Shown here in pieces: positions 44,789 to 54,700 of a stretch of DNA of 64,000 nt. Position numbers and translations under genes: made by a program. The stretch is taken from positions 186,001 to 250,000 of the IMG/VR virus record IMGVR_UViG_3300027759_000045. The stretch is one strand, 5' to 3'. Position 1 is the stretch's first letter; the number at the start of each line of letters is the position of its first letter. The notes under the pieces were generated by a model. The model saw nothing but the letters and a program-made list of their open reading frames with translations. It did no database searches and was not told the DNA's origin. This DNA comes from a virus.

Positions 44789-46093
44789 TTAACCACCGTT
44801 GTCTGCATTGGGCTTGAGTATCTCACTGAGACTCTGACGACTTGGGATAGCGCCACGGTCAGTGGTCTGCACTGTGTTTCTGTTGTTGACAAAACTGGCT
44901 CGCTGTGACGCTGCCGGCCCTTCAGACTCAAACACCGGTTTAATACGCACACTGTCTTCAATCTTGATCCACCTTGCACCATCGTAACGGAACAAGCGAT
45001 TTGGAAAGTAATCCAGTCGTAGTGCATAGTTGCCAACTGCTGGCGTTGCTGGAAAACTAACACCTGCAGTCACAGGCAATCCGTTTGGAGCAATGCCATC
45101 TCCGGTCAAGTAGCCAATTGTGTAGCCGTCTGATCGAGGAGTAGTGCCTTCGCCGCCTTGGGTACCATCCACAGTGGGTGGTGTTTCATCTGCAGTTAGG
45201 CCACTCTGTGCAGGCTGTCCATCCACAGTAGTGGGTAAAATATAAAACTTCACAGTGTCGTATCCGGTCAGTGGAACTTCAACATCGGCTTGTACTAAAA
45301 TTGCATCGTTCAACTCTAGATCTTTTGTGCGAGTAGACGTTTTTTCTGCAATGGTGTCTGGAGTCTTTTCTGCCCAGTAAGTGGTATTGGTTATGTCTGT
45401 GCCTGGCGGAACATTGCCAACAGCAGTGTAGTACTTGTCGCCGTTGTTCACAACAGTACCGGCTGGATAATAGTTGCCTGGATCCCAGATGTTGTTGGGT
45501 TCAAATGCCTGTTTGGTGATGCTGTTGTATTCTTGAGCATTGACCATTGGGGTGGCTTTGACCCGCCACAGGTGTGGCAACCAAGTTTGACTAAATCCTT
45601 CTGAAGCAAAAGATGCATCTTGAATCACATACCAGCGAGGCAATGCTTTGGCTAGGCTCTTGTCCAAGGGATGATAATCTTTTAGGTTGGGAATTTCTAT
45701 CACATCACCTGACATGAGTTTACGCCCAATGGTGTCAATCATGTCATTGTAATGGAACGTAATAAACAGGGTGTCGTTGTTTAAGAACAGACCAAATTGG
45801 GTAAGATCAAAGTCAACGTCGGCCACACGGTACACACCACGTTGTATATACACGTCGGGATCGTACTGTCGATCACGGTTTTCCAGCAACAACAAATCTT
45901 CAATGAATAACGGATTTGAAGTGTCGTAAACAGGTAAGGTAGCATCTGCGTCACCGGGGTCTCCGGTTGACGGACCCATGTACTTGTGGATATAAATGTC
46001 CAATCCGCCAACAGTGTACATTTCTGCAATGGTTCTATCCAGAAACTTGTAGTCAGAGGTGCGATTAGGGCGATAGAGTGACAATCTTGGCAT
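44789..46093 (-). CDS. 14: Neck protein gp14
   Basis: 434 aa (T4: 256). T4 gp14-like parts: FLDRTIAEMYTVGGLDIYIHKYMG, DLLLLENRDRQYDPDVY, FGLFLNNDTLFITFHYNDMIDTIGRKLMSGDVIEIPNLKDYH and WYVIQDASF. An insertion near residues 200-250 (WDPGNYYPAGTVVNNGDKYY, TNTTYWAEKT) looks like a chitin-binding type carbohydrate module. A further Gly/Thr-rich segment and RLFRYDGARWIKIED follow. Starts at 46093 with a late-promoter motif ATAAATAA just upstream. Confidence 0.72.
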   Translation of the reverse strand: MPRLSLYRPNRTSDYKFLDRTIAEMYTVGGLDIYIHKYMGPSTGDPGDADATLPVYDTSNPLFIEDLLLLENRDRQYDPDVYIQRGVYRVADVDFDLTQFGLFLNNDTLFITFHYNDMIDTIGRKLMSGDVIEIPNLKDYHPLDKSLAKALPRWYVIQDASFASEGFSQTWLPHLWRVKATPMVNAQEYNSITKQAFEPNNIWDPGNYYPAGTVVNNGDKYYTAVGNVPPGTDITNTTYWAEKTPDTIAEKTSTRTKDLELNDAILVQADVEVPLTGYDTVKFYILPTTVDGQPAQSGLTADETPPTVDGTQGGEGTTPRSDGYTIGYLTGDGIAPNGLPVTAGVSFPATPAVGNYALRLDYFPNRLFRYDGARWIKIEDSVRIKPVFESEGPAASQRASFVNNRNTVQTTDRGAIPSRQSLSEILKPNADNGG

Positions 46094-46096
46094 ACG

Positions 46097-46104
46097 TTAT
46101 TTAT
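46097..46104 (-). promoter_or_regulatory. Putative late promoter (ATAAATAA, reverse strand)
   Basis: ATAAATAA on the reverse strand, 3 bases before the gp14 start. Confidence 0.4.
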
Positions 46105-46163
46105 GGTGGCTGAACTATCCCAATCTGCAACACTGTGTTCTAAAAACAACACTTTAGAAAAGA

Positions 46164-46192
46164 TTGACACTTAAATGTATCTTTGCTATAAT
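46164..46192 (+). promoter_or_regulatory. Perfect sigma70 consensus promoter
   Basis: TTGACA at 46164-46169, 17-base spacer, TATAAT at 46187-46192. Both hexamers and the spacing are ideal. Reads into the operon that begins at 46221. Confidence 0.92.
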
Positions 46193-46220
46193 ACACACTT
46201 AACCACTCCAGGAGTATGTT

Positions 46221-46508
46221 ATGAAAGCTGTTAACTTTTTAGCAAAGTACACAGGCCCAAAAGGCAAACCTTTTTATTCTTCCTATTACAAAGTAAAAGC
46301 TACGGAAAAATGGGTAGAGTACGCATTGGACATTGTGGACATGAGCCGTATAATAATGACAGTGGACTTTGACACTAAATGGAAACTGGTAGAGGCACTG
46401 GAAACAGCAGAACGTAAAAAAGCCTGGATGTACAAGCACAAGAATTTTGACGTTGCTCGTGCCGCTAAACTTTTTGACGCTGTAAAACACTTGCCCAGAA
46501 CTAAGTAA
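46221..46508 (+). CDS. Small hypothetical protein, early-type operon
   Basis: 95 aa, basic and Trp/Tyr-rich: YTGPKGKPFYSSYYKVKATEKWVEYALDIVDMS, then WKLVEALETAERKKAWMYKHKNFDV. SD CAGGAG. The ideal sigma70 promoter 29 bases before the start predicts early, strong host-polymerase transcription. No known family recognised. Confidence 0.65.
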   Translation: MKAVNFLAKYTGPKGKPFYSSYYKVKATEKWVEYALDIVDMSRIIMTVDFDTKWKLVEALETAERKKAWMYKHKNFDVARAAKLFDAVKHLPRTK

Positions 46509-46516
46509 GGAATATT

Positions 46517-47653
46517 ATGATCGCAACTAAACCCGTTAAACCCTTAAACCCACGCAGTGCAGATACCAATGCCATGGGCATGGAGCCAACTTGGAAAACA
46601 CAGCCCACCGAAGGTCGCATCAGTGCTCTTAGTCATGCATTCAGTTGGTACAATTACTTTTACGGCAAAAAAGACGCACGTGAAATGATTGTGAACTATC
46701 TGGAAACACATGGCCGTAAAAACGATGTACGTACTCTTAAACGCATTCCGGACAGTTCAATCAGACTCACCACAGGCTGGCTGTGTCGCATGAGCCAGGT
46801 AGGACTAGAGCTTACCGAGCATGAGCAGATCAAACTGGATAACTTGCTAAAAGATATCTTAGAATCCAGTCAAGATGCTGTGGCAGAAGAAGCCACAGTG
46901 GATGATTCTGTGCCACGAATTACAATCCAGGACCGACTGCGAGAGAAGGTGTCAGAGTGTGCAGGTGAATTGGACGGATTGTTTGACGACTTTATCGAAG
47001 AAGGCGCCAAACTCACAGCAGACTACAAACCTGTGGTGCTGATGCGTTCAATGAATGTTGCTCCACAAATGGTCAATGACATTAAACAAATTTGGACACG
47101 CAAGTTAGAGGAATTTGATGCCGCAGTGGCAGGCAAGGATGCGGACCTGGTGCAGGGCTACAGTTTCTTGAGCAAGGTGCAGTTACGGAATTGCGTAAAG
47201 TTCTGTGAGCTGGTAATTTCGGACTGTGGTGCCTACGTGCAGATTAAAAAGGTTGAACGCAAGCCACGCAAAGTTCGAGCAGTGCCACCTGAGAAACGTG
47301 CGGCAAAGTTCAAGCATGTGATGGAATTTGCCGAACTCAAACTCAAGGGTTTACCTGCCGCAAGTCTAGTAGACAAAGCAGAAGCCTGGTTGTATGACAC
47401 TAAGAAACGCAAGCTGATCCATCTTGTGGCAGACAGCTATACACAGGCATTCACTGTGAAGTCAAACTCCGTGATTGGATTCAGCACAGTAGAAAGCCTG
47501 CAAAAGACTGTGCGCAAGCCTGCAGATGTTCTTAAGGCCCTGGGAGCCGCAGGCAAGCCCGCTGCCAGGAAGATCTACAAGGACTTGACCACTACAGAAA
47601 CTGCGTTTAACGGACGTGGCACAGAGAACTTGATCATACTCAAGAGCTGGTAA
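46517..47653 (+). CDS. Conserved phage protein of unknown function
   Basis: 378 aa, mostly helical. GRISALSHAFSWYNYFYGKKDAREMIVNYLETHG near residue 35, an acidic Asp/Glu linker, then a basic segment KKVERKPRKVRAVPPEKRAAKFKHV and a C-terminal domain (LYDTKKRKLIHLVADSYTQAFTVK). Similar proteins occur, as I recall, in marine T4-like phages without an assigned function. SD AAGGAATA. Co-transcribed with the 95-aa gene; the basic patch suggests nucleic-acid contact. Confidence 0.6.
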   Translation: MIATKPVKPLNPRSADTNAMGMEPTWKTQPTEGRISALSHAFSWYNYFYGKKDAREMIVNYLETHGRKNDVRTLKRIPDSSIRLTTGWLCRMSQVGLELTEHEQIKLDNLLKDILESSQDAVAEEATVDDSVPRITIQDRLREKVSECAGELDGLFDDFIEEGAKLTADYKPVVLMRSMNVAPQMVNDIKQIWTRKLEEFDAAVAGKDADLVQGYSFLSKVQLRNCVKFCELVISDCGAYVQIKKVERKPRKVRAVPPEKRAAKFKHVMEFAELKLKGLPAASLVDKAEAWLYDTKKRKLIHLVADSYTQAFTVKSNSVIGFSTVESLQKTVRKPADVLKALGAAGKPAARKIYKDLTTTETAFNGRGTENLIILKSW

Positions 47654-47660
47654 GTAATGG

Positions 47661-48683
47661 ATGCGATATCCTACACGTTTTCCAGACGAGCACCCAGATG
47701 ATCCAAGAATATACATTCCAAACATTGAGTTTTACATAACCAATGTTTGCAATTTAACTTGTCCACAATGCAATAGATTCAATGACTACGACTTCAAAGG
47801 TTGGCAACGCTGGAGTGACTATGAATCTCAGTACACTGAATGGGCCACAAAAGTCCGACTGCAACGAGTAACCATATTAGGTGGTGAGCCACTGTTAAAT
47901 CCAACCATATGCGACTGGATCATTGGACTCAATCGCTTGTGGGGTAAAAAAGTAAATGTACTAACCAACGGAACTCGCCTGAACCATGTGCCTGGCCTGT
48001 ACGAAGCACTGTTAAACTACCGAGAAGAAGATGGTAACTGGATAGGTGTCAGTGTGCATAACATCAATGATTTACCACAGTACTTTGAAGAGATACGCAA
48101 GTTTCTCAGAGGCGACATAACATATTATGAAGGCAAAGAGGCACTCAAGTCCGATGGCACCAGAGCAACCTGGGGTGCAGACTATGCGTTTGTTGACAGC
48201 AACGGTGTGCATGTACATGTTTGGGTGTATACCGAGTTTAGTAAATCAGCCATAGTGACCAATGATCAAGGACAGCTCACACTGCATCAAAGTGACCCCA
48301 TTGTGGCACACGAAAACTGTGGTTTTCAAAAGTTTCAAAGTTATCATTTTATCTGGGCCAAGTTATACAAATGTGGTCCTGCCGGACTGTTGCCAGAATT
48401 TGATAAGCAATATCCTCTTGATCTGTCCGAGCACGACCGTTTCTTGCTGAGTGGATTACGCAGATACAAACCACTTACAATTGAGGAGTTTGACACCCGG
48501 GGTCAACAATTCATTGATAGAATTGATGATCCCGTTGAACAGTGCAAGTTTTGTCCAGAAAATGTAGATGCATATACCATAGTGTCGTTTAACAAAGCAA
48601 AGAATTCAACTAGTACATTTAACATTAAAGCAGATTCGATTAAGACCATAAATATAAACAACGGAGTTTATGATGGCAATTGA
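47661..48683 (+). CDS. Radical-SAM protein with C-terminal SPASM-like cysteines
   Basis: 340 aa. Radical-SAM motif CNLTCPQC near residues 31-38 and SAM-binding GGEPLLNP near 80. C-terminal cysteines (CGFQ, KCGPAG, CKFCPEN) suggest an additional Fe-S cluster. Unlike the other two radical-SAM proteins here, the auxiliary cysteines follow the core. Substrate unknown. It lies directly before gp13 and overlaps it by 14 bases, and follows the unknown gene at 46517 by 7 bases, so early and late units join here. Confidence 0.82.
   Translation: MRYPTRFPDEHPDDPRIYIPNIEFYITNVCNLTCPQCNRFNDYDFKGWQRWSDYESQYTEWATKVRLQRVTILGGEPLLNPTICDWIIGLNRLWGKKVNVLTNGTRLNHVPGLYEALLNYREEDGNWIGVSVHNINDLPQYFEEIRKFLRGDITYYEGKEALKSDGTRATWGADYAFVDSNGVHVHVWVYTEFSKSAIVTNDQGQLTLHQSDPIVAHENCGFQKFQSYHFIWAKLYKCGPAGLLPEFDKQYPLDLSEHDRFLLSGLRRYKPLTIEEFDTRGQQFIDRIDDPVEQCKFCPENVDAYTIVSFNKAKNSTSTFNIKADSIKTININNGVYDGN
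48649..48655 (+). promoter_or_regulatory. Putative late promoter for gp13 (TAAATAT)
   Basis: TAAATAT inside the radical-SAM end, 14 bases before the gp13 start, with SD GGAG between. Confidence 0.45.
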
Positions 48684-49443
48684 AGAACAATCAAGTCTTG
48701 ACACACTGAAACAAAATCTCATTGAATATGTGCAGTTACAACTGGCTTCACAGATCATTGACCTTGAACTGGATGCAGAGCATTACGAAGCTGCATACCA
48801 AAAAACAATAGGTGTGTATCGCCAACGTGCTCAGGGTGCGTATGAAGAAAGCTATACCTTTATGGAGTTGGTCAAAGATGTGAACATCTACACCTTGCCC
48901 CAAGAAACCATACAGGTTCGACAGATTTTCCGTAGAACGTTTGGCGATTCGGCTGGTCCGTTTTCGTCAAATTTTGATCCGTTCTCACAAGCCAGTGTCA
49001 ACGTTTATCTAATGAACTTCAACGTGGCAGGCGGCCTGGCCACTTACGACTTCTACAGCCAATATGTTGAACTGGCCGCACGTATGTTTGGCGGCTACAT
49101 GAACTTTACCTGGAATCCAGTTACCAAGAAATTACAGATTATCCGTGACCCAAAAGGCACTGGCGAGAATGTGCTACTTTGGACCTACAATTTAAAACCC
49201 GAGTTTAACTTGCTGAGTGACTTTCAAATCTCACAATGGATTCGTGACTACATGGTGGCCAACTGCAAAATGATCATTGGTGAAGCACGTGAGAAATTTG
49301 GCACCATTGCTGGTCCACAAGGCGGCGGAACCTTAAACGGTGCCGCAATGAAAAGCGAAGCCACAGCGCAGATGGAAGCACTGCTGTTAGATCTTAAAAA
49401 CTATGTGGATGGCTCGCAACCGTTGAGCTGGGTAATCGGTTAA
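48670..49443 (+). CDS. 13: Neck protein gp13
   Basis: 257 aa (T4: 309). Features of the T4 gp13 family: LKQNLIEYVQLQLASQIIDLELDAEHYEAAYQKTIGVYRQRA, then YTLPQETIQVRQIFRR, YVELAARMFGG, FTWNPVTKKLQIIRDPKG and WIRDYMVANCKMIIGEAREKFG. Forms the head-tail neck ring with gp14. In this genome gp13 stands more than 2.5 kb from gp14, on the opposite strand. ATG at 48670 or 48673 are both possible. Confidence 0.82.
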   Translation: MMAIEEQSSLDTLKQNLIEYVQLQLASQIIDLELDAEHYEAAYQKTIGVYRQRAQGAYEESYTFMELVKDVNIYTLPQETIQVRQIFRRTFGDSAGPFSSNFDPFSQASVNVYLMNFNVAGGLATYDFYSQYVELAARMFGGYMNFTWNPVTKKLQIIRDPKGTGENVLLWTYNLKPEFNLLSDFQISQWIRDYMVANCKMIIGEAREKFGTIAGPQGGGTLNGAAMKSEATAQMEALLLDLKNYVDGSQPLSWVIG

Positions 49444-49451
49444 CCTGCCTG

Positions 49452-49480
49452 TTGCGCATTACACTGTTGTGTGTTATAAT
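49452..49480 (+). promoter_or_regulatory. Host sigma70-type promoter for the exonuclease operon
   Basis: TTGCGC at 49452-49457, 17-base spacer, TATAAT at 49475-49480. The exonuclease ATG follows 5 bases later, so its message would be nearly leaderless. Confidence 0.65.
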
Positions 49481-49485
49481 AACAC

Positions 49486-50010
49486 ATGGCAGATTTAATG
49501 ATTGACTTAGAAGGGTTGGGCACTGGCCCCGACACTACAATACTAACTATTGCGGCCCAGAGTTTTGACCCGTTTGGCACAGGTCATCACGACAAGTCTT
49601 ACTATACTAGAGTAACACTGGAAAGCCAAGAAACTCGTAGCATCCAACAAGGCACAATTGACTGGTGGGCAACTCAACCTACTGTGGTTCGGGATGAAGC
49701 ATTTAATGAACAAGATCGAATCCCGTTGGACCAAGCACTGGATGAGTTAGGTAAACTGATTTGGCATTCTAATCGTGTCTGGGCGCAAGGACCCACGTAT
49801 GACATGAACATCCTGGAGCATGCCTACAAGAGCTATAACAAACCCTTGCCTTGGCAGTACTACATGGTACGGGATAGCCGAACTGTGTTTTCGTTATGGC
49901 CTGGCCAGCCTATTCCGCCTACTAGTCACCATGCATTAGAAGACTGCCGTAGACAAATTGGTATGTTACAACGCACACTAAAGCATCTTAATGTTACAGA
50001 GTTGAAATGA
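49486..50010 (+). CDS. DexA/DnaQ-like 3'-5' exonuclease
   Basis: 174 aa. DEDD motifs: MIDLEGLG (D-x-E), WAQGPTYDMNIL (second Asp) and HHALEDCRRQ (His and Asp). Length and motifs fit the T4 DexA-type family of 3'-5' exonucleases. Possibly turns over host or phage DNA or RNA. Overlaps the following gene by ATGA. Preceded by its own sigma70 promoter. Confidence 0.85.
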   Translation: MADLMIDLEGLGTGPDTTILTIAAQSFDPFGTGHHDKSYYTRVTLESQETRSIQQGTIDWWATQPTVVRDEAFNEQDRIPLDQALDELGKLIWHSNRVWAQGPTYDMNILEHAYKSYNKPLPWQYYMVRDSRTVFSLWPGQPIPPTSHHALEDCRRQIGMLQRTLKHLNVTELK

Positions 50011-50705
50011 TCATTGGCATATTTGGCGATAGTTTTGCATCGGAAGAATGGCATCCTAATGGATGGAGTTGCTGTCTGCGAACACAATATCAATACAACA
50101 TACAGAATTTTGGTGCCTCGGCTACCAGTTTGTTCTGGTCGTACCAACAGCTAATAAAAAATATTGATAATTTTGATACTATAATATTTGTTGCAACCAG
50201 CCCAGGGCGTCTGTACTGGCCCAACACAGCCCGTAAACTGCATTATATCTCTAGTGTGTTCACCGCACAACAGGCAATCAAATCAAATCCGTCGATAGAT
50301 GACCTAGCTGTATTTAAAGCGGCTGAGCAGTACTATTTAAACTTGGCCAATGATGAGTTTGATGTATTTGTTCATAATCAAATTTTAAAAGAGATTAGCA
50401 AACTATGTACAGATCGCGGAAAAAAACTCATACTGATTCCAGCATTTGATATAAACATTCCTTGCCAATCAGTATTTCGGTGTTCATTAATAGATGTAAC
50501 GATGACAGAATTAGCTACACAATTTGGAACAAATCGTCAATGGCTCGGCGAAAAAAATACACGATTTAATCATCTGAGTGCGGCAAATAATATGATTCTT
50601 GCTGGAATTGTTGATAAACTATTGCATAACGCAGTCTTTTCAGTGGGCCTGGACGATTTTGTATACGAACAAGTGGCTAATCCTGAGTTATATTGGGATA
50701 TTTAA
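50007..50705 (+). CDS. SGNH/GDSL-like hydrolase
   Basis: 232 aa. Block I GIFGDSFASEEW gives the nucleophile Ser; block V-like FNHLSAANN near the C-terminus gives the His, though the usual Asp three residues before it is not obvious. SGNH enzymes remove or transfer acyl or acetyl groups on lipids and glycans. Translationally coupled to the exonuclease and followed by the dNMP kinase. Role in the phage unknown; surface glycan deacetylation is possible. Confidence 0.68.
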   Translation: MIIGIFGDSFASEEWHPNGWSCCLRTQYQYNIQNFGASATSLFWSYQQLIKNIDNFDTIIFVATSPGRLYWPNTARKLHYISSVFTAQQAIKSNPSIDDLAVFKAAEQYYLNLANDEFDVFVHNQILKEISKLCTDRGKKLILIPAFDINIPCQSVFRCSLIDVTMTELATQFGTNRQWLGEKNTRFNHLSAANNMILAGIVDKLLHNAVFSVGLDDFVYEQVANPELYWDI

Positions 50706-50719
50706 AATAAAGTAAATTT

Positions 50720-51376
50720 ATGATCATTGGTGTGTGTGGTTTCATTGGTTCTGGTAAAGACACTGTTGCAGATTACTTGGTAAATTTTCACGAGTACAGG
50801 CGTGAAAGTTTTGCTAATAGTTTAAAAGATGCAGTGGCACAGGTGTTTGGGTGGGATCGAACCATGCTGGAAGGTCGTACAAAACAAGCTCGTGATTGGC
50901 GTGAACAAGTGGATCCGTGGTGGAGCGAACGTTTAAACATGCCAGAACTAACTCCAAGGTTAATGCTTCAGTTATGGGGCACAGAAGTGTGTCGTGCTGG
51001 ATTCCATGATGATATTTGGATTGCCAGTTTAGAAAACAAACTGAGAACTAGCCAAGATAACATTGTAATATCTGATTGCCGGTTTCCTAACGAAATTAAA
51101 TCATTGCGAGCTGCCGGTGGTATCATTGTCTGCATCGAGCGCGGCGTCCAGCCGCACTGGTCCACCATTGCTGCCAGAGCAAATCAAGGCGATACCAAAG
51201 CACGGGCCTGGCTAAAGGCGGAAGGTGTCCATGCCAGCGAAACAGCCTGGGTTGGCACTGACTTTGATTTTGTGTTGTACAACAACTCTGATATTGACTC
51301 ACTGTACAAGCAAATACAAACTGTTATAAATCGGGCACCAGGTCGCCCGGCCGCCAGGGCAAATCAGACTTCTTGA
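50720..51376 (+). CDS. 1: Deoxynucleoside monophosphate kinase, T4 gp1-like
   Basis: 218 aa (T4 gp1: 241). P-loop GFIGSGKDT at residues 7-15. Family motifs ESFANSLKDAVAQVFGWDR, TPRLMLQLWGTEVCR, VISDCRFPNEI and GTDFDFVLYN fit the phage dNMP kinase family, which phosphorylates dNMPs for dNTP synthesis. Its 3' end overlaps the convergent HNH-like gene by 53 bases. Confidence 0.93.
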   Translation: MIIGVCGFIGSGKDTVADYLVNFHEYRRESFANSLKDAVAQVFGWDRTMLEGRTKQARDWREQVDPWWSERLNMPELTPRLMLQLWGTEVCRAGFHDDIWIASLENKLRTSQDNIVISDCRFPNEIKSLRAAGGIIVCIERGVQPHWSTIAARANQGDTKARAWLKAEGVHASETAWVGTDFDFVLYNNSDIDSLYKQIQTVINRAPGRPAARANQTS

Positions 51377-51731
51377 TCTCAACTGTGCAGTTTAAACACA
51401 CTGTTTTCAAATTGTTAACACCAGTATTGTGTAAGTTGCCATCCACGTGATACACTGACGTTTGTGCAGAGTACTTGGATTTAAAGCCACATCTATCACA
51501 TGTGGCTTTTTTCTTATAGCCGGCGGATTTCCAACGAGGTTCAGGCGGCTTCGCTCGACGTTGTTTTTTGATACAGTGATCACAGCGTGTTCTATAGTGC
51601 GGAACACCATCACAATAGTAGTTAACAGCACACAATCTCTGTTGGTTACAAGCAGTGCATGAAGGTCTTTGCATGGAGTATTTAGTGGGAAAACCTTTGC
51701 AAAGGGTGTAATGATTGCGTTTTTTCTGCAT
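51324..51731 (-). CDS. HNH-like zinc-binding protein
   Basis: 135 aa, very basic. Cys pairs CTAC (near residue 25), CDHC, CDRC and CLNC, with YHVDGNLHNTGVNNLKTVC forming an HNH-like core (His, Asn). Probably a small HNH endonuclease or DNA-binding protein. Convergent with the dNMP kinase (53-base overlap) and divergent from gp18 with a 38-base gap. Confidence 0.65.
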   Translation of the reverse strand: MQKKRNHYTLCKGFPTKYSMQRPSCTACNQQRLCAVNYYCDGVPHYRTRCDHCIKKQRRAKPPEPRWKSAGYKKKATCDRCGFKSKYSAQTSVYHVDGNLHNTGVNNLKTVCLNCTVEIKKSDLPWRPGDLVPDL

Positions 51732-51737
51732 AGGTGC

Positions 51738-51744
51738 TAAATAT
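51738..51744 (+). promoter_or_regulatory. Putative late promoter for gp18 (TAAATAT)
   Basis: TAAATAT, 25 bases before the gp18 ATG; SD AAAGGA lies between. Confidence 0.5.
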
Positions 51745-51769
51745 TAAAACTTAGAAAAAGGATTTAACC

Positions 51770-54700
51770 ATGGCATTAGTATCCCCAGGCGTAGAAGTAA
51801 CGATTATTGACGAAAGTCAATATATCCCTGCAGCTACCAATTCAGTACCATACATTTTAATAGCAACGGCACAGAACAAAGTCAGTGCCGCTGGAGTTGG
51901 CGTTGCACCGGGAACATTGGCAGTAAATGCTAACCGTGTTTATTTAATGACCAGTCAGCGAGATTTGGCCGCTACTTTTGGCAATCCATTCTTCTACAAG
52001 ACCACTGCTGGCACACCAATCAACGGTTACGAACTAAACGAATACGGCCTGTTGGCAGCATACTCTGCACTGGGTGTAAGTAATCGTGCGTATGTGCAAC
52101 GTGTTGACATTGACCTGACAGAACTAACAGCGTCGCTATCACGACCGCTAGGTGCTCCAACTAACAATACCTACTGGTTAGACACTGCAAACACTGAATG
52201 GGGTATTTTCCAATGGAATATCACAACCGGTGTGTTCACTGTTCAAACTCCGATTGTGATCACCAGTACATTACAGTTAGAAACTGGCACAACAGTTCCA
52301 TTACAAACAGTTGGCAGCATTGGTGATTACGCTGTCACTGCAACCAGCACATTTAATCCAGGCTACTACAAACGTGGTGGACCAACATCTGCACAGACCA
52401 GTGCTACTGAACTGTCAGATTTGTACAACACTTGGGTAATAATTGGCAGCGACGAATGGAAAACTGCTTGGCCCACAGTGAGCGGTACATTAGCGCCAAC
52501 CACCTTGACAGCTGGTCAAACTTTTTCTGTCAATGATGTAACAATCACAGTTCCTGCATCACCCAACAACACAGTGGATGGTATTTCTACTGCTATCAAT
52601 ACTGCAGCCATCACTGGTGTTTTTGCAGCCAACATTGGCGGCAAACTGTACATCTATGCTGATTCCACTGCCACAAACGATGGCAGCACAGCTGACACTG
52701 GTGTTGTTTCAATAGCCAACATATCTGGCACTGCGCTGACAACATTGGGTATCACAGCAGACGAGTATTTTGCTCCTACCTATCAGGTAAGTCCAAGTTA
52801 TACAGTTCCACGTTGGGGCTCAACTCAAACACAACCAGCACCAACTGGCAGTGTATGGCAAAAGATTTCTGATGTAAATCAAGGTACTCAGATAGTTGTT
52901 AAAAAATACAGTTCTATTCTTGGTGCATTTGTTGCACAAGCATGTCCAGTATATCTGACTGAAAATGAAGAGTTGTATGCAACTGATCCCAGCGGCGGCG
53001 GAAAAAATATTCCAGCTGGATCTACGTATGCTCATGCAAACATATTAAAAGATAACACATCAAGTTTTACAATATTTGAAAGATATGCCACTGGTGCAAC
53101 AGAAATCACAGGTGATGACACTACCCCTGGACCGTTTGTTTCGGGCAACTCATTTACAATTCTGGCTACTCAACCTGGCACCCTTACGGTTGCTACTGCA
53201 ACAGCCACATTAGAAGGAACCACAGTTGAGGACTTTATTGCCGCAGTCAGTGCTGCCAATGTTCCATATGTTAGTGCCACTGTTAACAGTGCAGGCGCTG
53301 TGGTGTTTACACACTCCGCTGGCGGATCGACAGTATTGACCAATATAACTGGTACACCAGTCACCACAGCTGGATTTAATACCAGCGTAACTGGAGTAAG
53401 AAACAACTATGTCGATGGTGTAGCCACCGGCTTGGGACTAAGTAACTGGGTTACCACACCAACATTTACCTACACTGCAAGCGCAGCCGCACCGGATCAA
53501 GATCCAGCAGACGGTCGTTTATGGTACTACAGTGCAGTTGATGACGTTGACATCTTGATTCAAGACAACGGCGAATGGCAAGGTTATCAGAATGTAACAA
53601 ACGACATCCGTGGTTACGATTTGAGCAACACAAACGCTGCCGGACCAATTATCAGTGCCACTGCGCCTACCACACAAACCAACACAGCAGAATCACCATT
53701 GGTGTACGGTGACTTATGGGTGGACACAAGTGATTTGGAAAACTATCCCAAACTATATCGCTGGCAGCCAGTGAATGGTGTCGATCAATGGGTGGCCATC
53801 GACAACACTGATCAAACCACAGAAAATGGTGTGTTGTTTGCTGATGCACGTTGGGCACCAAACGGTGACACAGATCCTATCACAGCACCGTTCCCAACTA
53901 TCACCAGTTTGTTGGTCAGTGATTACCTGGACCTGGATGCACCAAATCCATCACTGTATCCACAAGGCATGTTGTTGTTCAACTCACGCCGTTCAGGATT
54001 TAATGTCAAGAGTTTCCAGGTTGACTACTTTAACGCAGACACCTATCCAGATGATACACTGCCCGCAGTGACCAATGCTTGGGTAACAGCCAGTGGTCTA
54101 AAAGCCAATGGTTCTCCGTACATGGGACGTCAAGCACAACGTGCTATGATTGTGGCTGCATTGAAGTCGGGTATTGATGTAAACACAGACGTGCGTGAAG
54201 AACAGCGTCAATTCAACTTGATGGCAACTCCGGCCTATCCAGAATTGATGCCAAACATGATTGCACTCAACAACGAGCGCAACAACACAGGCTTTGTGAT
54301 TGGTGACACACCACTACGTTTGGATCCACAAGATATCTTGTTGTGGGCCAGTAACAACAACGGTCTAGGACTAGACACAGGTGACGGTCTAACAGTGGGC
54401 AATCAGTACATGGGTGTATTCTATCCAAGTTGCCAAACAACTGACCTGAGTGGCAGCCCAGTAGTAACAGCACCAAGTCACATGATGATACGTACAATTA
54501 TTCGCAGTGACGAAGTATCATTTCCTTGGTTTGCTCCAGCCGGAACACGTCGTGGTGTGATTGACAACGCTGTACAGCTTGGCTATGTCAACTCTACCAC
54601 AGGTGAATTCCAACCGCTAGGAGTACGTCAAGGCCTGCGTGATGTGCTGTATGAAAATGCAATCAACCCAATTACGTTTATTCCTGGCATTGGTATAACT

